This document shows, piece by piece, positions 8,261 through 15,957 of a DNA stretch of 64,000 bases. A model generated the notes under the pieces. That model was not told the DNA's origin. It did no database searches and saw only the letters and a program-made list of their open reading frames with translations. Source of the DNA: Devosia sp. 67-54 (GTDB lineage: Bacteria > Pseudomonadota > Alphaproteobacteria > Rhizobiales > Devosiaceae); contig NZ_MKVA01000008.1 in assembly GCF_001899075.1 (NCBI RefSeq), positions 361,605-425,604 of the forward strand, given 5' to 3'. The first letter of the stretch is position 1. Every line of letters begins with the position of its first letter. The translations under genes and the position numbers were made by a program.

Positions 8261-8944
8261 CTATCCCGTCAGCCGGCCGAACCTGCGATCCAGCAGCATC
8301 GTCGCCGTCACCACCACGAAGGCGAACACCACCATGCCGGCGCTCAGCCAGTGCGCCCCCGCCCATTCGCCGCGCTCGACGAAATCGTAGATGCTGATCG
8401 ACAGCACCTTGGTGGCGCCGGGAATGTTGCCGCCGATCATCAGCACCACGCCGAACTCGCCCACCGTGTGCGCGAAGGTGAGGATCAGCCCGGTGACGAG
8501 ACCGCTGGCGGACGCCCCCAGCACCACGCGCAGGAAGGTCTGCACCCGCCCCGCCCCCAGCGTCGCCGCCGCGTCGAGCGTATCCTGGTCGAGCCCCTCG
8601 AAGGCGACGCGCAGCGGCTGCACCATGAACGGCAGCGAATAAAACAGCGAGCCGATCAGCAGCCCGAGGAAGGAAAAGGCCAGCGTCCGCGCCCCCCACA
8701 GCGACGCCAGCGCCCCGCCCGGGCCGTTCGGCCCGAGCGCCAGCAGCAGATAGAAGCCGATCACCGTCGGCGGCAGCACCAGCGGCATCGCCACCAGCGC
8801 CGCGATCGGCTCGCGCCAGGCGGTGCGCGTCCGCGCCAGCCACCACGCGATGGGCGTGCCGACCAGCAGCAGCACCAGCGTGGTGGCCGCCGCCAGCGCC
8901 AGCGTCAGCGTGACGGGAGAAGCGATATCGGCCCAACTCGGCAT
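8261..8944 (-). CDS. modB: Molybdate ABC transporter permease
   Basis: A protein of 227 residues with five to six membrane spans. It forms the inner-membrane channel of the molybdate importer. The ABC-contact (EAA) loop reads LDAAATLGAGRVQTFLRVVL, and the GEFGVVLMIGGNIPGAT segment is characteristic of ModB. It follows modA on the same strand with a 24-bp gap. The ATPase ModC is not encoded after it: the next gene is a LysR regulator. The permease must therefore pair with an ATPase encoded elsewhere or shared with another system. Confidence 0.95.
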   Translation of the reverse strand: MPSWADIASPVTLTLALAAATTLVLLLVGTPIAWWLARTRTAWREPIAALVAMPLVLPPTVIGFYLLLALGPNGPGGALASLWGARTLAFSFLGLLIGSLFYSLPFMVQPLRVAFEGLDQDTLDAAATLGAGRVQTFLRVVLGASASGLVTGLILTFAHTVGEFGVVLMIGGNIPGATKVLSISIYDFVERGEWAGAHWLSAGMVVFAFVVVTATMLLDRRFGRLTG

Positions 8945-8968
8945 GGCGACCTCTAAAACCGCGTTCCG

Positions 8969-9724
8969 CTACTCCACCGCGTACCCTGCGGCCTTGATCA
9001 CCGCCACGGCGGCGTCCGACTTCACGAAGTCGAGGAACGCCCTGGCCACCTCGTTGCTCTCGCCATGCTTGAGCAGAACTGCGTTCTGGCGGATCGCCGG
9101 ATAGTCCTCCTGCGGCGGCAGCCAGATCTGCGTCGCCGGCTTGCCCATCACCTGGCTCAGCGCCACGAAGCCGAGCTCGGCCGAGCCGCTGTCGACGAAT
9201 TGCAGCGTTTGCGTGATGTTCTCGCCGGTTACGATCTTGGGCGTCACCGCCGCGGTCAGCCCGAGCTTGTCGAGCACCGCCATGGCAGCCGCGCCATAGG
9301 GCGCCGATTTCGGATCGGCGATGGCGATGTGCTGGAACGCATTGGCCTTGAGCGCCTCGTCGCCCTTGCTCACGTCGAGCGTCGGCGAATACAGCACCAC
9401 CTTGCCCACCGCATAGGTGAACTCGGTTCCGGCGACGCCGAAACCATCCTTGACCGCCGTCGCCGTGCGCTTGTCGTCGGCGCTGAAGAACACATCGAAC
9501 GGCGCCGCCTGGGTGATCTGCGTATAGAGCCCGCCGGTCGCCCCGAAGCTCAATTGCACGTCGTTGCCGGTCGCCGCCTTGAACCTCGCCGCGAGGTCGG
9601 TCGCGACCTGCGTGAAATTGGCAGCGACGGCGGCGTTGACGATGGCGGCCTCGGCTGCCGTGACACTCGCGAGGGCGGTGACGGCCAGCGCAAGCCCGAG
9701 GAAAGAACGGCGCGGCAGGCGCAT
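8969..9724 (-). CDS. modA: Molybdate-binding periplasmic protein
   Basis: A protein of 251 residues with a signal peptide (residues 1-26, RRSFLGLALAVTALASVTAAEA, with two Arg before the hydrophobic core). The mature start NAAVAANFTQVATDLAARF and the FGATGGLYTQI block are ModA hallmarks; the protein binds molybdate or tungstate in the periplasm and delivers it to ModB. A 24-bp ModE-type palindrome sits 10 bp upstream of the start codon, between modE and modA, so the pair modAB is probably repressed when molybdate is plentiful. Confidence 0.95.
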   Translation of the reverse strand: MRLPRRSFLGLALAVTALASVTAAEAAIVNAAVAANFTQVATDLAARFKAATGNDVQLSFGATGGLYTQITQAAPFDVFFSADDKRTATAVKDGFGVAGTEFTYAVGKVVLYSPTLDVSKGDEALKANAFQHIAIADPKSAPYGAAAMAVLDKLGLTAAVTPKIVTGENITQTLQFVDSGSAELGFVALSQVMGKPATQIWLPPQEDYPAIRQNAVLLKHGESNEVARAFLDFVKSDAAVAVIKAAGYAVE

Positions 9725-9733
9725 GGGGCGCTC

Positions 9734-9757
9734 CGATATGTTCGTTGAACCATATCG
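9734..9757. promoter_or_regulatory. ModE box upstream of modA
   Basis: CGATATG (9734-9740) and CATATCG (9751-9757) are a perfect inverted repeat within a 24-bp site of form CG-N-TAT-N12-ATA-N-CG. The E. coli modA operator as I remember it has the same length and outer bases. An inner GTTC/GAAC pair extends the symmetry. It lies immediately upstream of modA and downstream of a ModE-domain gene. Confidence 0.75.
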
Positions 9758-9789
9758 CTTGTCGCAAAGCCGCTGCGGCCGGGCAAGCG

Positions 9790-10161
9790 TTATTTCCGCC
9801 AGGAAATATCGAGCCGCTTGCCGACCGCCGCAACATCCGGTGCGATGGCGCGGCGCGCCGCCTGCTGCATGGCGCGGTAGCGCTCGAGCACGAATTGCCC
9901 GTCGGCGCTGAGGCTGGCGCCGCCCTGCCCGGCCCCGCCGCGCGAGGTTTCGACCAGCGGCCGGCCCCAGCCGGCGTTGAGCGCCTGCACCAGCCCCCAG
10001 GCGCGCTTGTAGCTCATGCCCATGCGCTTGCCCGCCGCGGCGATCGAGCCGGTCTCGGCGATGCCCTCGAGCAGGTCGGCCCGCCCCGGGCCGACATAGA
10101 AATCGTCGGTGAAGGTGACGCGCAGATGCGTGAGGCCGGGCACCCTGCTCGGCGCCCGCAT
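9790..10161 (-). CDS. ModE-type winged-helix regulator, DNA-binding domain only
   Basis: A protein of 123 residues. Residues about 20-110 match the ModE N-terminal domain: ADLLEGIAETGSIAAAGKRM, then GMSYKRAWGLVQALN, then a Gly-rich wing GGAGQGGASLSADGQ. It has no molbindin (MOP) domain, so how it would sense molybdate is unclear; such one-domain forms exist and may need a partner. The start ATG 10161 overlaps the eda stop codon by one base (TGATG), so translation is coupled to eda. The next genes are modA and modB with a ModE box between. Confidence 0.85.
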   Translation of the reverse strand: MRAPSRVPGLTHLRVTFTDDFYVGPGRADLLEGIAETGSIAAAGKRMGMSYKRAWGLVQALNAGWGRPLVETSRGGAGQGGASLSADGQFVLERYRAMQQAARRAIAPDVAAVGKRLDISWRK

Positions 10162-10799
10162 CAGCCCCTCTTCAGCGCCGCGGCCTCGCGCGCCAGGCCT
10201 TCGATGCGGGCCCAGTCGCCCGCCTCGAGCGCATCCTGCGGCATCACCCACGAGCCGCCGACGCAGATCACATTGGGCAGCGCCAGGTAGGTTCTGGCCT
10301 TCACCGCGTCGATGCCGCCGGTCGGGCAGAAGGTGATGTCGCTGAGCGGCGAGGCGAACGCCTTCAGCACCGCCGCCCCGCCCAGCGCCTCGGCCGGGAA
10401 GAATTTGAGGAAATAATAGCCGTGCTCATGCGCCGTCATCGCCTCGGTCGGCGTGCCGATGCCGGGCAGCAGCGGGATCGACACCTCGTCGGCCGCCTCG
10501 AGCAGGCGCGGGCTCGCCCCCGGCGACACCATGAACTTCGCCCCCGCATCCACCGAATGGCCCATCTGCAGCGGCGAGCGCACCGTACCCGAGCCGACCA
10601 CCGCGCCCGGCACCTTGGCCATCTCCTCGATCACCTGCAGCGCGCGCGGCGTGCGCAGCGTCACCTCCAGCACCGGCAGCCCGCCGGCCACCAGCGCCTC
10701 GGCCAGCGGCCGCGCCTTCTGCACGTCGTCGAGGATGATCACCGGAATCACCGGCGCGAGGGACAGCGTCGAGCGCAGCACTTCGGCGTCTTGCGGCAT
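10161..10799 (-). CDS. eda: 2-dehydro-3-deoxy-phosphogluconate (KDPG/KHG) aldolase
   Basis: A protein of 212 residues. This Entner-Doudoroff enzyme splits KDPG to pyruvate and glyceraldehyde-3-phosphate. The Schiff-base lysine is K132 in LKFFPAE, the catalytic Glu is E45 in VLEVTLRT, and GSGTVRSPLQ and PTGGID are phosphate/substrate loops. It is the first gene of a minus-strand run, eda-modE-modA-modB. Grouping with a molybdate operon is odd functionally; the sugar-acid genes further along (PfkB kinase, oxidoreductase fusion) are more natural partners. Confidence 0.95.
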   Translation of the reverse strand: MPQDAEVLRSTLSLAPVIPVIILDDVQKARPLAEALVAGGLPVLEVTLRTPRALQVIEEMAKVPGAVVGSGTVRSPLQMGHSVDAGAKFMVSPGASPRLLEAADEVSIPLLPGIGTPTEAMTAHEHGYYFLKFFPAEALGGAAVLKAFASPLSDITFCPTGGIDAVKARTYLALPNVICVGGSWVMPQDALEAGDWARIEGLAREAAALKRG

Positions 10800-10870
10800 G
10801 GTCGGCTCCTTGGCTCTGCTGGTGAGTTAGGGGGTTGTGTCGCGCTGGGCAAGAGCCATCAGTCAGGCTC

Positions 10871-11761
10871 CTATGACCCGCCCAGCAGATACGCCGCCAC
10901 TGCCGCCCGGTCCGCGTCGGTCCAGTGCGAGGTCTCGTCCTCGATCACTTCGCCCATCGGCCCGCCCAGGCTGTCCATGTCCGGGGTGAAGGCGTCGACC
11001 AGCGCCTGCGCCAGCGACGCCGCGTCGTAGCCGTGCTTCTTGAGGTCGGCCGCGAGCAGCGACGGCGTGCGGCCGCCCGGGCTCGTCTTGTCGGGATTGC
11101 CGCTCAGCTCCGTGCCGGCGTCGAGCCCGCCCAGCGCGTTGCGCGGGCTGTGGCAACTGACGCAGTGCCCAGGCCCGAACACGATGTACCGGCCGCGATT
11201 CCACGCCTCCGATTGCGCCGCGTCGGCCACGAAGCGCTGCGGGTGGAAAAACAGATGCTTCCAGCCGGCCAGCAGCCAGCGCTGGTTGAACGGGAAGGCC
11301 ACCTCGTGCGGCTTGCTCGGCGTGTCGACCGGCGTCGTCGCCTCGATCGCCGCATAGAGGTCGGCCACCTCCTGGTCGCTCATCAGCGTGTAGCTGTCAT
11401 AGGGGAACGCCGGGTAGAGATGCCCCTGCGGCCCCTCCCCGTCGCTCAGCGCGCTCGCAAACTGCGCCAGCGTCCAGTTGCCGATACCGGCGCTCTTCGA
11501 CGACGTGATGTTGGGCGGATAGAAGGTGCCGAACGGCGTCTTCAGGCCGGCCGTCTGCGCCCCCGCCAGCACCGCGTCCTTGGTCTTGGGGTCGGTATGG
11601 CAGGTCACGCACCCACCCAGCCGCATCAAATAGTTGCCGCGCTCGACGTCGCCCACCAGCGTCAGGTCCCGCGCCGGCCCGCGCACCGGCGTCAGCATAT
11701 AGAGGCCGACGCCCGCGCCGACCACGACCACCACCGCGATGAGCCACAGCACCACCCGCAT
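10871..11761 (-). CDS. Membrane-anchored dihaem cytochrome c
   Basis: A protein of 296 residues. An uncleaved-looking N-terminal helix (residues 3-22) anchors it to the periplasmic face. Two c-type haem sites are visible: CVTCH at 51-55 and CVSCH at 200-204, each heading a cytochrome c domain. The arrangement resembles the cytochrome subunit of membrane alcohol/aldose dehydrogenases, though those usually carry three haems. No dehydrogenase subunit is adjacent, so its electron donor is unknown. A palindrome half AATATTTCAGT lies about 43 bp upstream. Confidence 0.88.
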   Translation of the reverse strand: MRVVLWLIAVVVVVGAGVGLYMLTPVRGPARDLTLVGDVERGNYLMRLGGCVTCHTDPKTKDAVLAGAQTAGLKTPFGTFYPPNITSSKSAGIGNWTLAQFASALSDGEGPQGHLYPAFPYDSYTLMSDQEVADLYAAIEATTPVDTPSKPHEVAFPFNQRWLLAGWKHLFFHPQRFVADAAQSEAWNRGRYIVFGPGHCVSCHSPRNALGGLDAGTELSGNPDKTSPGGRTPSLLAADLKKHGYDAASLAQALVDAFTPDMDSLGGPMGEVIEDETSHWTDADRAAVAAYLLGGS

Positions 11762-11803
11762 GCGCCGAACAAAGCAGAGCCGCGCGATACCGACAACCCG
11801 ACA

Positions 11804-11814
11804 AATATTTCAGT
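11804..11814. promoter_or_regulatory. AT-rich motif shared with the 12.9-kb promoter
   Basis: AATATTTCAGT at 11804-11814 is identical to the reverse complement of 12937-12947. It lies upstream of the cytochrome c gene. AT-rich 11-mers are rare in this GC-rich window, so a shared regulator is possible. Confidence 0.35.
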
Positions 11815-11858
11815 GATCGGGGAATAATCCCGCAGCGGCTGGCCGAGCGAGAACCAAG

Positions 11859-12809
11859 CTATCTCGCCACCACGGCATCCACCTCGGCCCGCGTCGGCGG
11901 ATTGGCGCCGACGCGGCTGCAATTGATGCCGGCGGCCACGGCGCCGAACCACAGCATCTGCTGCAACTGCTCCGGGCGCAGCGTCCCGAGCCGGCCCGCC
12001 GCCAGCGCCCCGTGGTCCCTGAGCCAGGTGAGGATGCCCGCCATCAGCGTATCGCCGGCCCCGACATTGTCGCCGCCCGGCGCCGCCGGATAGATGTCGG
12101 CGTGCACGCTGGCATTGGCGGTGAACGCCCTCGAGCCCTCGGCCCCGAGCGTCACCACCACCAGCTCGATATTGGGCCGCTCGAGCAGCGCATCGGCGTG
12201 CTGCTCGATGCTCTTGCTCGCATCGAGCGTATGCAGATCCTCTTCCGAGAGCTTCACCAGGCTCACCAGATCGAGCGACGCCAGCACCCGCTGCCGGTAG
12301 GCGTCCAAATCGGCGATCAGCGACGGCCGGAGGTTCGGGTCGGTCGACAGCAGCGCCCCGCGCCGCCTGGCCTCGCGTGCCACCTCCAGCCACACCGCCA
12401 TGTCGGCCGGCTCGATGGTGCAGAAGCCGCCGATCTGGAACAGCTCCACCCGCTCCGGCAACGCCGCGATCAGCCCGTCGCGGGTGAAGGCGCGGTCGGC
12501 CTCGCGGTAGAACGCATAGCGCGGGTTGCCGCGGCCGTCGTCGGTGACCACCGCCAGCGTCGAGGGCTCGCGCACGCGCTCCCCGAGCAGCACCTTCACC
12601 CCAGCCGCGTTCAGCGGCTCGAGGATGAAATCGCCAAAACTGTCGCGGCTGATCGGGCACAGGAACCCGGCCTCGTTGCCGAGCCGCGCAAGCGCGATGG
12701 CGCAGTTCATCGGCGAGCCGCCGGCCTTGGCCACCAACTCGCGCCGGCCGTCCGGACCGACCGGCTTGCTGATGAGATCGATCAGGCTCTCGCCACCGAC
12801 AACGAACAT
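11859..12809 (-). CDS. PfkB-family sugar kinase (fructokinase-like)
   Basis: A protein of 316 residues, ribokinase/PfkB fold. The N-terminal signature GGESLIDLI and the KAGGSPMNCAIALARLG substrate/lid region are present, and the C-terminal ATP-site motif NVGAGDTLMAGIL near residue 250 supplies the catalytic Asp. Sequence style is that of bacterial fructokinases, but 2-keto-3-deoxygluconate kinases share this fold. With eda close by, a KDG kinase role is an alternative. It is divergent from the 13027 oxidoreductase across a 217-bp region with palindromes and a 13-bp triplicated repeat. Confidence 0.85.
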   Translation of the reverse strand: MFVVGGESLIDLISKPVGPDGRRELVAKAGGSPMNCAIALARLGNEAGFLCPISRDSFGDFILEPLNAAGVKVLLGERVREPSTLAVVTDDGRGNPRYAFYREADRAFTRDGLIAALPERVELFQIGGFCTIEPADMAVWLEVAREARRRGALLSTDPNLRPSLIADLDAYRQRVLASLDLVSLVKLSEEDLHTLDASKSIEQHADALLERPNIELVVVTLGAEGSRAFTANASVHADIYPAAPGGDNVGAGDTLMAGILTWLRDHGALAAGRLGTLRPEQLQQMLWFGAVAAGINCSRVGANPPTRAEVDAVVAR

Positions 12810-12891
12810 GGACGCCCCTCCGGAAACTGCCTTTGGTTACAATGCCGCCCGGCGCGATTCCAGCCGCATGTCGGCCTCGCCTGCGAAGCAG

Positions 12892-12930
12892 AAATCCGAA
12901 GCCGAAATCCAAAGCCAAAATCCGAAGTAA
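12892..12930. repeat. 13-bp tandem repeat, three copies
   Basis: Three units with consensus AAATCCGAAGCCG occur at 12892-12904, 12905-12917 and 12918-12930, the third running into an AT-rich palindrome. They lie in the divergent promoter region of the PfkB kinase and the oxidoreductase fusion. Confidence 0.6.
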
Positions 12931-12947
12931 ATATTTACTGAAATATT
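12927..12947. promoter_or_regulatory. AT-rich palindromes in divergent promoter
   Basis: GTAAATATTTAC (12927-12938) is a perfect 12-bp palindrome, and AATATTT/AAATATT (12930-12936 and 12941-12947) form an overlapping inverted repeat around ACTG. Position between divergent sugar genes suggests an operator, and the right half recurs upstream of the cytochrome c gene at 11804. Confidence 0.5.
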
Positions 12948-13026
12948 GCGCCGCCGGGCGCCCTCCGCTAACAGTGGCGCACCATCAAAGCGGCGCGACA
13001 AGCCGCGGGGCGAGGAGCACATCGAC

Positions 13027-15042
13027 ATGACGACCGACCGGAAACTGCGCTGGGGCATCATCGGGCCCGGCGGCATCGCCCAGGCCTTCCGCGACGGCGT
13101 CAAGGCGTCGAAAACCGGCGAGCTGGTCGCCATCGCCAGCCGCAATCCGCAAAAGCCCGGACTCGCCGACACCTTCCCCGGCGCCCGCATCGTCGCCGGC
13201 TACGACGCGCTGCTGCGCGACCCCGATGTCGACGCCGTCTATATCGCGACACCCCACCCCGGCCATGCGGAATGGGCCATCAAGGCAGCCGAAGCGGGCA
13301 AGCACGTTCTCGTCGAAAAGCCTCTGGCGCTGACCGCTTTCGAGGCCGACGCCATCTTCAACGCCCACGCCCGCGCCGGCACCTTCATCGGCGAAGCCTT
13401 CATGTACCGCCTGCACCCCGCGACCAGGGCGCTCGGCGACCTCGTCGCCTCCGGCGCCATCGGCGAAGTGCGCATGATCCAGTCGAGCTTCGGCTTCCAG
13501 ATGCCGGCCTTCAAGCCCGAGCATCGCCTGTTCGCCAACGATCTCGCCGGCGGCGGCATCCTCGATGTCGGCTGCTACCCGGTGTCGATGTCGCGCTTCA
13601 TCGCCGGCCGGGCCGTGGGCCGCCCCTTCCTCGATCCGGTCAAGGTGATGGGCACCGCGCATCTGGGCAAGGAACGCACCGACGAATGGTCGGCCGCCGT
13701 GCTGCAGTTCGACACCGGCATCGTCGCGCAGGTGAGCTGCGCCGTCTTCGTGCAGCTCGACAACGTGCTGCGCATCCACGGCGCCACCGGCCGCATCGAG
13801 GTGCCCGATTTCTGGTTCGCCGGCGGCGACCGCAGCGGCGGCCCCGGCACCATCCGCATCGTCCGCCCGGGCAAGGAGGTCGAGACCATCGAGGCCGGGC
13901 GCGGCCAGCCGCATCTTTATTCCTTCGAGGCCGACGGCGCCGCCGAAGCGATCTTCGCCGGCCGCCAGGAATTCGCCGCCCCCGGCATGAGCTGGGCCGA
14001 CACCCTCGGCAATTTGCGCACCCTCGATGCCTGGCGCGCCGGCGCCGGGCTCGAATACGACCTCGAGAAATCCTCGCGCCGCACCGTCACCCTGCGCGGC
14101 ACGCCCCTCGCCCGCGGCGGCAGCCGCATCGCCAAGCGCTCCATTCCTGGGCTCACGAAGCAGGCCTCGGTGGTCGCCACCGGCTTTGAGGATTTCCGCA
14201 CCTTCTCGTCGGCCTCCATCCTGCTCGACGCCTTCTTCGAGGCCGGCGGCAACCTCTACGACACCGCCTATGTCTATGGCGCCGGCGCGACCGAAAAGCT
14301 GTTCGGCGAATGGCACACCAATCGCGGCGTGCGCGAGGAGGTGGTGCTGATCGGCAAGGGCGCGCATTCCCCGCTCTGCTATCCGGACGTCATCGCCAGG
14401 CAGCTCGACCAGTCGCTCGATCGCCTCAAGACCGACTATGTCGACATCTACTTCATGCACCGCGACAACCTCGACGTGCCGGTGGGCGAGTTCGTCGACG
14501 CCATGGACGCCGAGGTGAAGAAGGGCCGCATCCGCGGCATCTTCGGCGGCTCCAACTGGAGCCGCGAACGCATGCAGGAGGCGATCGACTATGCCAGGCG
14601 CACCGGCAAGCAGGCGCCCGGCGCGCTCAGCAACAATTTCGCCCTGGCCGAGATGATCAAGGCCATCTGGGCCGGCTGCATCGCCGCCTCCGACGCGCCC
14701 TACAAGGCGTGGCTTACCGAGCACCAGATCCCCAATTTCTCGTGGTCGAGCCAGGCCCGCGGCTTCTTCACCGACCGGGCTGGCCGCGACAGGCGCGACA
14801 ATGCCGAGTTGGTCGACACCTGGTACTCGGAGGGCAATTTCGCCCGCCGCGACCGCGCCATCGCGCTCGGCAAGGAGCTCGGCGCCAGCCCCATCCACAT
14901 CGCGCTCGCCTACGTGCTGGCGCAGCCCTTCCCGTCGATCCCGCTGATCGGGCCGCGCCGGCTGCAGGAGCTCGACGATTCCATCAAGGCGCTGTCGATC
15001 AGGCTGACGCCCGACCAGGTGAAATGGCTGGAGAACGGCTAG
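13027..15042 (+). CDS. Fused Gfo/Idh/MocA oxidoreductase and aldo/keto reductase
   Basis: A protein of 671 residues with two complete enzyme domains. Residues 1-340 are a Gfo/Idh/MocA dehydrogenase: Rossmann motif GIIGPGGIAQ, the EKPLALT motif carrying the conserved Lys, and the GGGILDVGCYPVS block. Residues about 360-671 are an aldo/keto reductase: the NLYDTAYVYG segment with the catalytic Asp/Tyr, GKGAH, YFMHRDN, and a C-terminal nucleotide-binding stretch PSIPLIGPRRLQELDDS. ATG 13027 has GAGGAG 9 nt upstream. The two NAD(P)-linked activities on one chain suggest sequential oxidation/reduction of one sugar, with cofactor recycling possible. Substrate unknown. Confidence 0.88.
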   Translation: MTTDRKLRWGIIGPGGIAQAFRDGVKASKTGELVAIASRNPQKPGLADTFPGARIVAGYDALLRDPDVDAVYIATPHPGHAEWAIKAAEAGKHVLVEKPLALTAFEADAIFNAHARAGTFIGEAFMYRLHPATRALGDLVASGAIGEVRMIQSSFGFQMPAFKPEHRLFANDLAGGGILDVGCYPVSMSRFIAGRAVGRPFLDPVKVMGTAHLGKERTDEWSAAVLQFDTGIVAQVSCAVFVQLDNVLRIHGATGRIEVPDFWFAGGDRSGGPGTIRIVRPGKEVETIEAGRGQPHLYSFEADGAAEAIFAGRQEFAAPGMSWADTLGNLRTLDAWRAGAGLEYDLEKSSRRTVTLRGTPLARGGSRIAKRSIPGLTKQASVVATGFEDFRTFSSASILLDAFFEAGGNLYDTAYVYGAGATEKLFGEWHTNRGVREEVVLIGKGAHSPLCYPDVIARQLDQSLDRLKTDYVDIYFMHRDNLDVPVGEFVDAMDAEVKKGRIRGIFGGSNWSRERMQEAIDYARRTGKQAPGALSNNFALAEMIKAIWAGCIAASDAPYKAWLTEHQIPNFSWSSQARGFFTDRAGRDRRDNAELVDTWYSEGNFARRDRAIALGKELGASPIHIALAYVLAQPFPSIPLIGPRRLQELDDSIKALSIRLTPDQVKWLENG

Positions 15043-15045
15043 CAT

Positions 15046-15259
15046 TTGGACGAACGAGATTTCTGGGTCTCGTTCGGACAGAGCGCAAGAACGGCCGGCG
15101 GTTGGACGAACGAGGCCCCTCGGTCTCGTTCGGACAGAGCGCAAGAACGGCCAGCGGTTGGACGAACGAGGCCCCTCGGTCTCGTTCGGACAGAGCGCAA
15201 GAACGGCCAGCGGTTGGACGAACGAGGCCGACGGTCTTGTTCGGACAGAGCACAAGCAC
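15046..15259 (-). repeat. Tandem array of hairpin element, four units, 56-bp period (locus B)
   Basis: Units begin TTGGACGAACGAG at 15046, 15102, 15158 and 15214, exactly 56 bp apart; the last is truncated after 15259. In each, CGAACGAG pairs with CTCGTTCG across an 8-10-nt loop; unit 1 has a 9-bp stem and unit 4 has a T in place of C giving a wobble. Read on the minus strand the flanks are TTGYGCTCTG and CCAACCG, the same as at loci A and C. The array fills most of the 285-bp gap between the fusion gene and the TRAP operon. Confidence 0.85.
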
Positions 15260-15327
15260 TGTTGACCGGCGCGGCGAGGCATGATCGCTAGCATCCGAAC
15301 TATTGGATCGTTCGGGGGGCCGGTTCC

Positions 15328-15957
15328 ATGCCTCGTGCTTTATCGCCAGCGCCGCGCTGGCCGCTGCGTCTCGCCGGCGCCATCGACGAGCTGAACCGCC
15401 GCATCGGCCTTGTCGCCATCTGGCTGGTGCTGCTGTGTTCGCTGGTCACCGCCGCCAACGCCATCATCCGCTATTCGAGCGGCGCCCTGCTCTGGCTCGA
15501 GAGCAGGACCGGCTTCGGCGTCTTCGGCTGGCTCTACAGCCTCTACGCCAACAACTCCAACGCCCTCAGCGACAGCTCCTGGTACATGTTCGCCGCCATC
15601 GTCATGCTCGGCGGCGCCTGGACGCTCAAGGTCAACGCCCATGTGCGGGTCGACCTGATCTACGGCGCCGTCAGCGAGCGGACCCGCACCTGGATCGACC
15701 TGCTCGGCGGCCTGTTCTTCCTGGTGCCGCTCTGCCTGCTGCTGATCTGGTTCACCTGGGGCTGGGCCTGGACCTCGCTGGTCACCCAGGAGGCCTCGGC
15801 CAATGCCGGCGGCCTGCCGCAATGGCCGGCCAAGATCCTGCTGCCCGTCGGCTTCTTCATCCTGCTGCTGCAGGCCATCGCCGAGATCATCAAATGCATC
15901 CTGGCGCTCACCACCACCTATGTGCGCGAGAGCGCCTACGAGAAGCCGATCCAATGA
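15328..15957 (+). CDS. TRAP transporter small membrane subunit (DctQ family)
   Basis: A protein of 209 residues with four membrane segments, at about residues 27-46, 84-104, 124-146 and 170-192. It is the small integral subunit of a tripartite ATP-independent periplasmic transporter, which uses the Na+ gradient. The family fingerprint HVRVDLIYG is present after the second segment. An unusually long loop (about residues 47-80) between helices 1 and 2 fits the TakQ/FcbT2-like subgroup that pairs with keto-acid binding proteins. Its stop overlaps the start of the large subunit (ATGA). Confidence 0.9.
   Translation: MPRALSPAPRWPLRLAGAIDELNRRIGLVAIWLVLLCSLVTAANAIIRYSSGALLWLESRTGFGVFGWLYSLYANNSNALSDSSWYMFAAIVMLGGAWTLKVNAHVRVDLIYGAVSERTRTWIDLLGGLFFLVPLCLLLIWFTWGWAWTSLVTQEASANAGGLPQWPAKILLPVGFFILLLQAIAEIIKCILALTTTYVRESAYEKPIQ

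Noticed and set aside
9725..9789. Molybdenum-cofactor riboswitch upstream of modA
   Set aside because: The 65-bp gap is too short for the aptamer and is accounted for by the ModE box.
15046..15259. CRISPR-like array
   Set aside because: The whole 56-bp unit is repeated with no unique spacers, and there are no cas genes; it is a tandem repeat.
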